Shown piece by piece: positions 46,260 to 59,329 of a stretch of DNA of 64,000 nucleotides. Position 1 is the stretch's first letter, and the number at the start of each line of letters is the position of its first letter. The position numbers and the translations under genes were made by a program. The notes under the pieces were generated by a model. That model was not told the DNA's origin. It made no database searches and worked only from the letters and a program-made list of their open reading frames with translations. Source of the stretch: Dastarcus helophoroides (lineage: Eukaryota; Arthropoda; Insecta; Coleoptera; Bothrideridae); NCBI GenBank assembly GCA_028583605.1, contig CM053328.1:8820782-8884781 (forward strand), given 5' to 3'.

Positions 46260-47850
46260 ACTTCTGTCGAAAACTTTTAAGTAAATTAATCATTAATATC
46301 AACGACCACCCCAAATTTTACTTGGCTGTATTATAGCCCAGATAGATGTCCTTCATCGCAAATTGTAATCCAGCATCGAACTTCGTAATAAATAAAATTG
46401 CACCAAACCATATTACAATTTGTCCGTCCCCTAATCTACTCGCCAAATTTCAAATTTAATAAACCCACTGGATTTCGCAATACTTAATTTCCAAGTTACG
46501 AAAGAAAAGTTAGAATGGCAAACCATTAAGGATTTTATAAAGGAAGAGGGCAATAATTTCCATAAATGACCGAAAAGTGTGGAAGGCAGAAGTGGCGCTG
46601 GGCTTATTCTTTAGATTGCGTCTGCCTCTACCCCCGCGACTTGTGAAATAAAGAAGTACCTTCTCGAAAATAATGACACCGAGAAAATTTGCCCGCGTTA
46701 TTTACATTGCCCCGAAACCCACTTTTAATCGCATTATGCTTACATTTGGGGATTTTATAATATTTTTTTCTTTCTTATTTCTCATCAATTTAAAATATTT
46801 CGAGTTGGATGGGGGCAAACTTTTATGAAGCTTTAACTTGGGCAAGACAAAATACCATAAAGCGTTATCATTTTGTGAATTAAAGTAGAGCATTTTGCAT
46901 AGAACAGTAGAAAGTCAATGAATATTGTACAAAAAGCTAAAGTGTTTTGTATTCCATCTTGGCTACAAACGTTTTGACATACAATTAACCGTTAACGGTT
47001 TAACAATCTAAAACACTGTGGAGTTTTAACATTTTTATTCAATGAAAAACTTATTCGTTTGATCGTAATTTACAACTAAATCACTTGGGGTGCGATTGCT
47101 GGTTTATATTCGTGTTTTACACATACTGAAATATTCGATCTTTCGAAGCCTCGTACTAGAGACCGGATTATATGCGTTTGCCTATCCAATTGCATATTCA
47201 ACCCATTTTTACCAATTATTGCATATTTCACCTAAAATCTAATGATTCATATTTGCGCTATATTTACTATATTTTTTGATGGATACTTAATAATTGAAGT
47301 CCTACTAAGCTATGGCTAATGCAGGAAAGCATTCAACAATTCTAGTAAAAATATGGTAGCTGTAATTAGCAATCATTTTTCTCACATACATGTAAGTACA
47401 AAAAAGCTTGAAACTCAAGGGTTGAATTTAATTTAAACTGTTCAGCTAATGTATAAAACTGGCCAAATAAACTTTACATTGCTAGACGTAAACTTAAGTT
47501 AAATTTTAAAAACATTTTAAAAATTTCCCAGGCTCTGAAATGTTGTGTATTTTGTGACTTTTGCAGAAAGAAACCAAGCCATAAATTCTGAAATAATGAT
47601 TTTTAGCACATGGTTCAGAAGAATTAATAATCTTTGCTGCAAAAAAAGACCAAACCTCATTTTAGTACCTATAAACCAAGAAACCGATCAAATGAAGTAG
47701 TTAAATGGGTACCTGACCTACAGAATGCTTCCAAATGCTGTGGTTCCTTTCAACAAAACAAAAAGTTAATAATATAAAAAATAATATATTAACATTAATG
47801 TAGACGCTGGTTGTGGCATTTACTCTCCCTGGTTAGAGCAGTCGATCCAA
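46260..47850. other. unique-sequence island
   Basis: Complex sequence, with GC-richer stretches at 46280-46700. No recognisable exon or RNA gene. A regulatory or intronic role is possible. Confidence 0.4.
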
Positions 47851-50800
47851 AATTTATATTCAGCTAAGTGGTCTTTTCCAGAAATTACCAATTTTTTCTT
47901 CAAAATTTGTCCTTACCTTGAAATTTTAAAGCTGAATTGAAATATTGACCTTTTTCTCAAAATTCTTCTTTTTTCTCTAGTCTTTTTATTTAGAAATTTT
48001 AAATTTGTTATTTAAATTTGATTTCTTTCTTACCAAAATGTAACCTCTTAAAAATTTTAAATTATTATTTAAAAAGTTTTTGCTCTTTATTCTTCCAAAT
48101 TTCTATTTTTCAAAATTCGAAGTTTTTTGAAAATGTTCATTTTTTTTAAATCTGAATTTCTGCAAATTTAGAATTGTTTATCAATTTGCTTTTTGCTTAC
48201 ATTTTGGTCGATCTTTTTAGAAAATGTAAAAACTTTGATAAAAACTTTTTAAAAATTTTGAAATTTTAAGAAAAAACATTACTACTAGAAAATTTGTTTT
48301 GGCAATTTCAAAATTTTTGTTTTTTTTTAAATCCAATTTCTTGATAATTCCTACTTGTTTTTCAGAATGCTGACATTTATACCAATATTGGAAATTTCTG
48401 ACATCATAGTGGGGCATTTGCCTCCCTCTAACTTAAGCAGGCAAGAGAAATAAATATTCAACCGGAAATTTTTTTTTTCAAAATGTGCCATTTTTTTCAA
48501 AACCTAAATCTCTGAGATATGAATTTGGAATTTCTACTAGATTTCGTCTTTTGCTTTAACATTTTTTTTTAATTTTGGGTTCTCTAAAAATTTCGTTTCT
48601 TAATTTTAAGGTTTTTCTCCAAATTTCGTCTTTTTCCAAACGTTTTTTTCTAACATTGGATCCTTATTGACTTTTTCTACCTGCTAGAATCAGAACTTTA
48701 AAATATTTTTATGAATGCTTGAAATTTAACTTTTTGGCCAAATGTTTAAGTATATTTCAAAATTCAAAGTTTCTGGAAAGGACTTTTTCATAACAATTTT
48801 TCTTAAAATTTCCATTTTATTGTACAAATTAGATTTTGGAAATTTAAATTTTTTTCCTAGAAATTCGTATTTTTTCCGAAGTTTCAACAATTTTTTCAAA
48901 AATCATCTTTTGGAAATCTCGATATTTATTTTAACATCATATCCATTATAGTCCTTAGAAATCTGACCTTAATCTCAACTAAAAAATTTCGATTTTTTTC
49001 TCAAAATTTGTTCTTTTATTTTTAAAATATACCAAAATTAAAATTCTGAGATATTTTAAATTTATACTAGATTTCGACTTTTCCTTGAAATTTCGATCTT
49101 TTACTTCTACTTTTATTCCTCGAAATCCATCTTTTTCTCAACATTTAGATTTTTCAAAAACGTTTTTCATTATAAATCTATGCTAAAAATTCGACCTTCT
49201 ATGAGAAATTTTAATTTTCCCTCTTAATTGGTCTTTGTATCAACAGTTTGATTTTTTTTTTCAAAACTCGTCCTTATTTTTGTTTCGCTTTTGTTCACAT
49301 AATTTCAATCTTTATTTAAAATTTAATTTTGTCTCAATTTTTTTTTCTCAAATGCAAAGTTTTTTCTCGACGTTTTTTTAACATGAATTTCATTTTTAAA
49401 ATTTTCTGCTGGGTAGATTAGAAACTCTAAAATATTTTGACAGTTTGCTTAAAATTCAACTTTTTCTCGAAATTTTTATGTTTATCTCAAAATTCGATAT
49501 TTAATATTACTGGGAATGACAAACTTTTTCCAAAATTTGCCTATTTTCGAAATTTCAATATTTTTTTGGAAATTTTTATTGAATTTTGCTTCTGGATTTT
49601 TTGTTTGACATTCGTTTTTTTTTCTAAATTTCGACATTTTTCTGAAATTGGTCTTTTAGAAATTTCGACTTTTATATAGATATCATATTCTTAATGATCC
49701 AAGAAATCTCAATTTTTTTTCGAAGTTTTTTTTTTTCAAAATTTTAATTTTTTACTTCAACATTCGTCTTTTTCATTGCCAGTTATTCCCCAAATTTTAC
49801 TATTTATATCGTGAAAAATTTCTATTGTTTTCTCGAAGTTTTCAAAAAAGTCAGTCCATCCTGGAATTTGTGAAAAAGTTTTCGAAACGCAAATCGCAAC
49901 TTGAATTATGGGAAAATACTTCGACATTTTAAAGAAACTTAGAACAAAACAAAATTCAGATTTTATTAAAACTAAAATTGGAAAAATCATAATTCTGACA
50001 AAAAATTCTAGAGTAACAAAAATTAAAATTTAAAAAGGGATCAAAATTTTGAAATTTCCATTTTGAAAAAAAGAGAAGATGTATTTTTGTTTAAAATATG
50101 TTTTTCTTTTCGCAATTTTCCAATCATTTTTTTTCTCAAATTTCCATTTTATTCCAAAATTTAGCTTTTTCCTAAAATCGATTTTTTTGAAAAATGTAGA
50201 CCGTCAGTTTTTTTTTCTTTTAAAAATTTCGATCATTTAAAATTTGCAAAGTCTATAAACATTGACTGAATTCCCTAAATTTCTAGAAGCTTAGACTTTC
50301 TCATCGAAATTCGTCTTTTTCTCTAAATTTTCATATTTTAACTTAAAATAAATGTTTTCCTACAATTCGACTTGATTCTCAAAATTCTACTTTTTGATAT
50401 TTTTATTCAAAAATCTTTCCTTATTAATATCTTCCTTATTTCTTAAAAATAATAATTTTAAAGAGAAAAATTGAAATTTTCAACAACAAAAAATGTTCCA
50501 ATTCAGAACGATTCGAAGTATTAAAAATGTTTATTTTGAAAAAGGTATAAAATTTTTAAAATTCGAAATAATTAAAAAATGTTGAAATTAAAACAAAATA
50601 TTCTTAAACAATTGAAATTCCTAAAAGGACAAAATTAAAAATAATGAAAATTTTCCAAAAACCAGAAAAATTCATAAGAGATCGAAATTTTCAAATAAGG
50701 ATTAAAATTGAAAAAAAATCAATGTTTGAAAATGTTGGCTACGTTGTATGTAACAATATGATATGCGACTTGTTTATATAGATTTTACAAGAGTAACAAT

Positions 50801-50938
50801 TTTAAAAAACTTGAGACTTTAAGATATTTAAACTAAAAAAAAAACATTAAAAATTAAAGTCAAAATTTCAAAAATCCAAAATTTTGAAAGTCGCAATTTT
50901 AAAAGCCCCAATTTTGAAAAGGTCAACGTTTAAGGCTT
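47851..50938. repeat. AT-rich satellite-like block
   Basis: T-rich to about 50030 apart from a complex insert at 48360-48450 related to repeat family R3, then a mixed stretch, then A-rich from about 50450. No gene. Confidence 0.55.
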
Positions 50939-51125
50939 TAATGCAGAGTCCAATAGGTTTGAACATTTATTAGATTCGAAGTTTGGAAACCAAAGACCGA
51001 TTTCGATCTTGTTAGATCTCGTCAGTTTGGTATATCCAACTCGAATGCTAACAGATCGAAACCGGTCTTTGGTTTCCAAACTTCAAATCTAATAAATGTT
51101 TAAATCTATTGGTCTGTGCATTAGA
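50939..51125. mobile_element. foldback element with arms of about 75 bp
   Basis: Left arm TAATGCAGAGTCCAATAGG... and right arm ...CTATTGGTCTGTGCATTA pair almost throughout. They share GGAAACCAAAGACCG / CGGTCTTTGGTTTCC and GAACATTTATTAGATT-type words around a loop of about 40 nt. It is non-coding and looks like a small MITE. Target duplication was not resolved. Confidence 0.8.
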
Positions 51126-52679
51126 ATCCTTCTCTTCTGGGAACTTTCCTAGAGAGCAACCACTTCGCTAGATGGCAGTGTTTCAAACTGTTGGTAGTTC
51201 AGCTACCTATGGTTCACTATACACGCCTGGAGGGCTGCATGAATTTGAAGTCTAGGTTGTATTCTACTTGCATACGTTTCAGTCTCTGTTCTGAGAAAAC
51301 TTTTAGATGTTCAAACAGTTGAGATTAAAGTAAAAACAAAATGTTAAACCAAAAATTTGAAAAAAATCAAAATTTTGGAGAAAGGTGAAATTTTCAACAA
51401 AGTCAGTACTTACAACCTGAAATTTGTAAAAAACTTTTCGAACTGAATTTTAGGAAAATATGTCAAAATTTTAAAAATACTCAGAAAAAAACAAAATTCA
51501 GATCTCAATAAGACCAAAAGTGGAAAAATCCAAATTCTAAAAAATTGACAGTAAAAAAATTAAAACTTAAAAAGAAGTCAAAATTTTGAAATTTCTTTTT
51601 TCTAAAAAAGAAGATTTAAAAAAGTTCGAATTACAGTCGACTCGATAATTTAAAATTCAAGGAACCAAAGGATAAGTTCAAATTACCAAAAATTCAAACT
51701 AATAGAGAGGGATGGATCTAGGTGATTTTCGATTTTTTAAAAAGTTTCGATTATTTTCGAAAAATTCCATTTTTTATTTCAACTTTTTGAAAATTGTAAC
51801 TTTATCAAAGATTCGATTCTTTCAAAATTTCGATTTTTTTTTGGAAAATTTGAATCTTTCTTGTTAATATTGATTTTTCTTAAAATTTTTACCCCTCTGT
51901 AATTTTGTTCTTTTTAAATTGTGTGTTTATTAATTTTGTTTTCATTAATTTTGTTTATTTCTTAGAAAAGTTGAAATTTTAGACGTTTCCACTTTTTCAA
52001 AATTAATTTTTTTACATATCTTAACCTTATAAGAATATTGATTGAAAAATTCGCTTTTCTTAATTTTGACTTCTTAAAAAGTTTTAACGTAGTTTTGATA
52101 TTTTTAAAAATTTGGATTTTTTTTTCCATATTTCGACCAATTCTGAACATTTCGTCTCTCAAATATCAATTTTTTTTGTAAACTGTTAAAATCTAAACTC
52201 TTAAAAAGTTGAAATTTTAAAAATTGAAAAAATTTTAAAATTCAAACTTTTAAAAAATTGGAATTTTAAAAATTGGAAATTTAAACTTTTTAAAAATTGA
52301 AAATTTTGAAAACTGCGCTTTCTCGTTATTCTGAATCTTTTGAATATTTAATTTTTTTGAACATTTGGACTAGACTTATTTGTCTAAATAACATTTTATG
52401 GAAATTATACTATTTTTAGATCTCGACTCTTGAAAATTCCGAATTTTTTAAGATTTTTATTTTTTTCTTCGAAATTTTGATGTCCCAGAAAATTTCTGAT
52501 TTTTTGTTGTTGAAAATTTCGATTTGTTTTAAAATTTTTTTCTCTAAACGTTTCGGCTTTTGACAATGTCGACATTTTATAATTTTCACTGTTTTCAAGA
52601 CTGCGCTCTTAAAATTTTGATAAATCAAAATTACGACTTTCAAAACTTCAACATATTTAAAATTTTTTATTTACTTTAA
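51126..52679. repeat. short complex segment, then AT-rich blocks
   Basis: Positions 51126-51300 are complex sequence, perhaps part of the foldback element. Positions 51300-51640 are A-rich. At 51634-51700 a CAGTCGACTCGATAATTTAA section resembles a pogo/Tigger-type terminus, but no partner end was found. The rest is T-rich. Confidence 0.4.
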
Positions 52680-54560
52680 AACTTTTGAGATTTTCCGGAA
52701 ATTAAATTTTAATTTTTGTTTCATTTTGAAATTTTCGATTTTACTGAGAATTTTCACTCTTTTCAAGATACTTTTTGAAGGATGACTTTTTGGAAAATTT
52801 GCCTTTTTTAGAATTACCTCTATTCCTAAAACTTTTGCTTTTTTTTGTAAATTTCGAATAAAGAACTTCACTTTCTTTAAAACATTCTTTTCTTAAAATT
52901 TATTGCTTTGAAAAATTTGATCCAAAATGTAAACCTTATACATCGACTTTTTTTACAATTGTTGATCTGTTTTAAATCAGACACTTCTTTTGAAAATTTC
53001 AACTTTTGTCTTTGAAAGTTTGATTTTTTTAAAATCTTGAGATTGTTCCAAATTTTAACTTCGTGTCAATATTTCAACCGAAATTTTTGTTGTTGAAAAA
53101 TTCGATTTTTTTTGACCATTGCATATTTCAATATTTTTCAAAAGTAGGACCATTTAAATTTCGCCTTTTTCGGGCTCTTTGCCTATTTTTCGAAATTTCG
53201 AAATTCGAAACTTTCTCTTGAAAATTTGATCCTTTTTTAAAATATTGACTTTTTTAAAGGAAAAAGTTCGATCTTTTCCAAATTTCCACTTTTTTTGAAA
53301 ATTTCAACTATTTCTCTTCCATCGTTTTAAACAATTCGAATTTTTCACAGTTTCTAGTTTTTGTCAAGTTTTCGATTTATTTTGAAATTTTCGAGTTTTT
53401 CTGGAAATTATTTCATTGTTTTGTTTTAATTTTTCTTAATGCTACTTATTTTGGAATTTTCAATTTTCTTGAAAATTTTTACGTTTTTCAAATTATTGAA
53501 TTTTTGAAAAATTCGCCTTTTTTCAGAATTTGTGTGTTTCTGGAAATTCACTTCTCTTGTGAAAATTTCGACTTTTTGAAAAATGTTACTTATTTTTCTA
53601 AAAATTTTGTTTAATTTTGAAAAATTCGATTTTTTAATAGTTTAACTTTGTTTTAAATTTCGACTTTTTTACAATTACTTTACGGAAATCACTTTCATCA
53701 TTTTCAAGATGTTGACTTTTTGAAAAATTCGCCTTTTTTTTAGAATTTCCTGTATTCCTCGACATTTTGCTTCTTTTTTGTAAATTTCGACTAAAAAACT
53801 TTACTTTCTTTAAAACATTCTTTTGTAAAAATTTGTTGTTTTGAAAAATTTGACTTAAAATGTAAACGTTTCACATCGACTTTTTTTACAATTGTTGATC
53901 TGTTTTAAATCAGCCACTTTTTTGAAAATTTCAACTTTTGTCTTTGAAAGCTTGATTCTTTTAAAATCTAGAGATTGTTCTAAATTTCAACTTCGTGTCA
54001 ATATTTCGACCAACTTTCTTTTTTGAAAAACTCGATTTTTTTTCGACCATTTAATATTAGAATATTTATTAAGAATTAAGCTACCTAAATTTCGCCTTTT
54101 TCGGCCTCTTTGACTATTTTTCGAAATTTCAAAATTCGAAATTTTCTTTTGAAAATTTGGTTCTTTTTCAAAATTTTGATTTAAAAAAAAGGTCGATCTA
54201 TTCCAAATTTCCTCCTTTTTGAAAATTTCAACTTTTTTTCTTTGATCGTTTTAAAAAATTCGAATTTTCAAGTTTTTGTCAAGTTTTCGATTTATTTTGA
54301 AATTTTAAGTTTTTCGGGAAATTAATTCATTTTTCGTTTAAATTTTTTCTTAATGCTACTTATTTTGAAATTTTCAATTACTTTGACAATTTTTACGTTT
54401 TTCAAATTATTGAATCTTTGAAAAATTTGCCTTTTTTCAAAATTTTATGTATTCCTGGAAATTAACTTTTTTTGTGTAAATTTTCGACTGTTTGAAAAAT
54501 GTTACTCATTTTTCTAAAAACTTTGTTTAGGTTTGAAAATTTTGATTTTTTAAAAGTTTA
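52680..54560 (+). repeat. tandem duplication of about 940 bp in a T-rich block
   Basis: Two diverged direct copies lie at about 52680-53640 and 53640-54560. Paired landmarks are CTTTCTTTAAAACATTCTTTT, ACAATTGTTGATCTGTTTTAAATC, CTTCGTGTCAATATTTC and TTTCGCCTTTTTCGG. Offsets fall between about 930 and 946 bp. A partial, more diverged third copy seems to continue to about 54950. Confidence 0.85.
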
Positions 54561-55524
54561 ACATTTTTTTAAAATTTCGACTCTTTTTACAATTACTTTA
54601 AGAGAGTCACTTCTTTAAAAACTTTCAACATTGTTTTAAATTGTTGGCTTTGAAAGCTTGACATTTAAATTATAACATTTTGCCAAATTCCAAATTTGTT
54701 TCAATATTTCGACTGATTTTAATTTTTTTTTTAAATTCAATTGTGTTTTCGAAATTTTATAACATTGAAAATTGGGGTTTTTTTTCAAAAGTTAAATCAC
54801 CTAAAAATTTTCCCTTTCCAGTCTTTTTGATAATTTCCTTGAAAATTGAATTTTATGAAAATTGTGACTTTCTCAGAATTTTGACTTTTTAAAAAAAAAG
54901 TTCGATCTTTTCCAGATTTCCACTTTTTTGAAAATTTCAACCTTTTTTCAATGGTTGGACTTATTTCAAAATCTGTTTTGTTTTTCACATCTATTTTGAA
55001 AATTGTGGCCGTTTTTAAAAAAATCGAATTTTTCAAAATGTCCTTCCCCTTTTTCTCTTTATTATTTTTTTTTCTCTTTCATTTTCACTTTTCTCTTCCT
55101 CTTTCCGAGTAATTTCGATTCCTTGTTCTCTTCTTTACCAACTTTCTCTTTTTCTTTCTCTTCTGCTTCCTCTTTAATTTTATGAGTTTCACTTTATTTT
55201 CAAGAATCCGAATTTTTTTTACAAAATATTTTTTTTCAATTTTTTCTCTCTCTCTTTCTATAAAGTTTTTGCGCATTATTTCCAATATAATTATTGATGT
55301 TTAATTATATAAGAAATAACCGAATTTTGAAACTTTCCCTTCTCGAGTTTATGCTTCCATCACTGATAATTGTTCAAATAACCAAAAAGAAGTGGGCAAA
55401 AATTTAAATAAACAACAATTTAAATAAAATTCGTCATTCTTCTTTTACAATATTTGTAAAATATTCGAATGTTCAATAAATAAAAAATGTACCAAATTTT
55501 CATTTGAATGAATGAATTCCATCC
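54561..55524. repeat. T-rich block with a C/T-rich stretch
   Basis: Satellite-like to about 55030, then a pyrimidine-rich run (CTTTTTCTCTTT-like) at 55040-55180, then mixed sequence. No gene. Confidence 0.45.
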
Positions 55525-55665
55525 ATCATCAGAGGATCCACGCTGGGGGACTTCTGATCTAATGCGGCCGGTTTAAGAGAAACGCATCCAAGACACGTTC
55601 TTCAGTTTCTCAACAAAATTGGGCAGCTTAATAAATGACCAATCACAAAGATAACACAATGGGAC
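55525..55665 (+). mobile_element. 3' fragment of the RNase H-bearing LINE (second copy of 59784-59930)
   Basis: It aligns with 59784-59930: ATCAGAGGATCCACGCTGGG, CATCCAAGA-ACGTTCTTCAG, TTTCTCAA-AA-TTGGG and a shared ending near CACAATGGG. It covers the last coding residues and the start of the 3' UTR. Several substitutions separate the copies. Confidence 0.85.
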
Positions 55666-57073
55666 CAAAAACATATGCAACAAAATTTTCGGAAACAATC
55701 TGAGCGTAGTAAAAAAAAAATAAAGTGTGTTCGCAGCATTTATTAAACATGTTTTTCTTAGAATTTAATTAACAAAAAACAACATTCAAATTATTCCTAA
55801 AGTTCCACTGTCTTTGACGGCAATTTCTCCTGACTTATTGCATCAAGTGCTGGGAGGTAATATTTTATGATTATGCATCCTAACCGTTCTTCATTTCTGG
55901 TCTTTTAGTATTTATTATATTCCTTGTTACCTAGTATTGACCAAAAGTTTTCTATTGGGCGTGTCTATGGAACATTTGGACAATTTTTGGATACAAAAGG
56001 AATGTTGCAAGCCTCTAACCAATCTCTGGGTATTCTTTTTGGAATTGTAAGTTTATAAGAAGTCGAAATTTTCCCTCAAATATAGAAGTCTGTGAGACCC
56101 CATATAAAAATGAATTGTCCACACTTACGTGTTAACAAGTGAGGATAATACATAATGCTTTAAACCCTAATCAGCATAAAAAGAATAGTAATGTTGTATT
56201 CGTTGGTAAAACAATATGCTCCATAGCGTTTGAAGGATTATCCCGATTGTGCGAAACCGAATATTTCTTTTATTTTAGTGTACACTAAGCGGCCATTGTT
56301 TTTATATGTTTTTAGGCACATATCATTTATTTCGTTAGCTTGTGCAAGCGTGAATACTGGACATATTTCAGGTCCAACCTGACGTTGCTTTTGTGTAAAC
56401 TAATCCTTTGTGGCAACGTTTCCGAAACTTTGAAATATGTGCAGCGTGTAAATTTATTATTTAATTTAGAAAATGAAAACATTTTTTCGCGTGGCATGAT
56501 ATTATTTCAACGGTAACCCCAGTCCTGCTTCATCTTTGCTTTTAATTGAAAGATGATCAAGCCTAAACGCCGATTAATATAAATCAACCCAACCACAAGA
56601 AACATCCAAAAAGGCTCCAACTTTTCGCGGCGGAGCGGAATCGTCTGACGATTTTCAGCTCAACGGCGTATTTATTAAGCTCAAATTAATTATTAGCAAC
56701 CGCTTTTTTAAGCGTTAACGAAATAATTTGCACTCGCTTTCCCGTTTAATTTTGCCTCAATACGCCTTTCATTATTTATTAAACACTTGAAAACAGAACT
56801 AATTTAAAGGGCAGGAACAATTTTCCAGTTTGGCTCTTATTCACTCAGGAAATGGAGTTAACTACGTTTTAAATGCTGACAATTCACTACAAGTTTAATC
56901 AGTCGGATCGAGCGAACAAGAAACGAGTGTCGGTGAAACTCAAATATTTGTTGCTTGCTCGCCAGATCCTACAACGAGGATTATCCTGAAAATCGTCATA
57001 CTGACATTTTAAATGCAATTAAATATAACTTAAGCAGGGTGCCCATTTTTCGACACAAACAGGATCTCCCTTA
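55666..57073. other. unique-sequence island
   Basis: Complex sequence with GC-richer parts at 56500-57000 (GCGGCGGAGCGGAATCG near 56628). Open stretches such as 55800-56050 have no domain I recognise. It ends at the TA target site of the pogo-type element. Confidence 0.4.
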
Positions 57074-58994
57074 TGGTAAAGTGCCCCAAATTGAATCATT
57101 TTTTATAAAAATGCATGTAGTTTTGTAAATGTATGATTGTAATATTTATATGCCGTTAAAATTTAAATTACACTTTTAGAAATCTGCTGCAGCCTTATGA
57201 ACCCTCGGAATGAAATACTTCCGAAGTAAAAATAAAATTTTTATAGGTTGCAAATGGTTGCAAATAAGAAACTGGTTGAACCACTAGTTCCTCAAATTTG
57301 AACCACTAGTTCCTCAAATTTAAACTACCTATAAAAATTATGAGTAGGTTCTTTCAAAGGACAGTTAAATTTTTATTTAAAAACAGAAAAAGCAGAAAAG
57401 GGTACAAGCCTACAAACAATGTACATACATGTTAAGAATAAATTTAAAAAAAACAAGCATTGAAAAACAAAAATAAACTGAAAACTCAAGAGGTTGTACA
57501 CACATGTCTAACAAATAAACTTTTTGAACAAATTTACTTTAACGCATTTGCAATGAAACCAGGTTTTGCACTTCACACATCAAATCATATCGTGAACTTC
57601 TTTCTCTTCACATTCCTTACAATATCAACGTTGCTCGTCACCTATCGTTGCTATTTTAGTCTGATTGTTTTTCTCAAACTTTTGTAGGAACTACTAGTGA
57701 GTTCTGATAATTTCTGAATACCCGAAGCCTTTGCTGCTTTTCTTTAAAGATGCAGTTTTGACACATTTAGATAATGGGGCAATTTCCAGCAAGCTGGCGG
57801 AGAATACTGATGCTCAGGTTTCTGATGAAGTTTTGGTAACATCCATAGAGAGAGGTGTTGAACGATTTCTGTTTTGATTTTTTTTTAAGTGCTAATGGAA
57901 TATTATCGTTACGAATAAAGCCATTATTTTAAATTTTATTTAGTTCAGGCTTGAGAATTACGGATCCAGCAAAATCCGAATCTTGAAAAACTTACCTATC
58001 TACTGGCAATACTCCAGATGCCCTAAATCCATTAATGGCATTTTCTATCGTTGCCATCTTTCCATTAGTTTCATTTAATAATGAAGCCACTTGCTACTGT
58101 TACACTCTCTGTCCAAGATTAGTCCTTAACCATTTTTCCCATGCTTCTTCATTGGTTTGAAAAAGGAACAGTTAGGTGGTTGCAGACGATATGTCGTATA
58201 ACCTGGCAACTGCACCATAAAAATTCCATTTTCTTGTACCATTAACAGAGCATCTAAGTAAGACTTCAAACATCTTTTATAGTGAGTCGGAATAGAGATT
58301 CTGGGATTTAAATAATAAGGGTCGACAACAATTCTCCTAAAGTACTATTGAAAATTGGATTCCTGCTTAATAATTTAATAGAATCTTTGGCCACTTTGCT
58401 TAACTCTCGAAAATGCCGAAGTAACGGCGATTTAGGTATTCCATAATCGTTATTGCATTTATTTAGACCTATTTTCTCCTCTTTGTACGCTACCAGCGCT
58501 AGTTCCAAATCTGACGCCGACCATTTTTCCTAATTTCCACCTTTTGACATTTACAAAAAAGACCAGACCACTTAAAAGCTCGTAAAGCAGACGAGGTTCA
58601 ATTTAGGCAACCATTTATGGTTCAAATTAAGAAACTGTCAATAAAATACATATTATAACCTTTGTAAATACGTAAATTTTAAATACTCGTAAGTAGTGAT
58701 ACATAAGCCAAAAACTATGGCAATTTTAGCGACAGTTACAAAAATATTTCTTCCTTTAACAGAATATCAAAATTCTCTTAGAGACTTAGATTTAGTTTTA
58801 TGCGAAAACTGTCCACAACACACACAGGCGGAAAATTGATGAATTCTGACGAAAATTATCATAAAACTGCTGAGCTTACCTTATTTACATACGTAGATTC
58901 AGCTATTTAACGCAGGTGGCGCTAAGAGTTTAATAAGGTAGGAACATTTAGGGGGTTCATATTAGGAGGTGGTTTAATTCGGGGTATTTTACCC
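57074..58994 (-). mobile_element. pogo/Tigger-type DNA transposon, 1.9 kb, decayed
   Basis: Terminal repeats are TGGTAAAGTGCCCCAAATTG (57074 onward) and, inverted, GGGTAAAATACCCCGAATTA (ending 58994). Each is next to TA (57072-57073 and 58995-58996). The transposase relic is on the minus strand. An internal 24-bp tandem duplication (AACCACTAGTTCCTCAAATTT) lies at about 57276-57322. A central part of the coding region is missing. Confidence 0.85.
57500..58552 (-). pseudogene. pogo/jerky-like transposase, degenerate, with C-terminal zinc-binding domain
   Basis: The minus-strand frame from ATG at 58552 reads MSKGGN, a stop, then DLELALVAYKEEKIGLNKCNNDYGIPKSPLLRH. The last segment is a psq-type helix-turn-helix that binds DNA. 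A deletion then removes most of the catalytic core and joins it, near 58260, to the end of the DDE domain. That end includes PGYTTYRLQPPNCSFFKPMK, ATIENAINGFRASGVLPVDR and VFQDSDF. After a low-homology spacer, 57500-57640 encodes CKECEEKEVHDMI-CVKCKTWFHCKCV, a Cys/His-rich PHD-like finger found at the end of some of these transposases. Several stops are present. The enzyme is dead. Confidence 0.8.
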
Positions 58995-58996
58995 TA

Positions 58997-59329
58997 TATG
59001 CTAGGCACAGGAACTAAATTCTTTTAATTAATTTTAGTAAGCTTGAGTCGAAGTCAAAAGTTTGAGTCTAAATTTGAACATGAAGATTGAAAAATTTCGA
59101 ATTTTTACGAGAGACGAACGTAATTTTACTGTAACTCTATTAATAATGCATTATTAGATAAAAGTGGAAATTTTGGAATTAACGTTGATTTATTAGAAAA
59201 ATAAATTAAATCTCCGGTTTATTGTTGAAAAACTTGACGAACAAAGTAGAAATTTTGACATTTTAAATTTATAATCTTATGTAAGTTATTGTAGGCTAGA
59301 ATTGAAGATATTTAGTAAAAATATAGGTA
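58997..59329. other. short unassigned AT-rich sequence
   Basis: Nothing recognised between the pogo-type element and the LINE relic. Confidence 0.3.

Noticed and set aside
51634..51700. pogo/Tigger-like terminus
   Set aside because: Only one end resembles such a terminus and no inverted partner or target duplication was found, so it is not called as an element.
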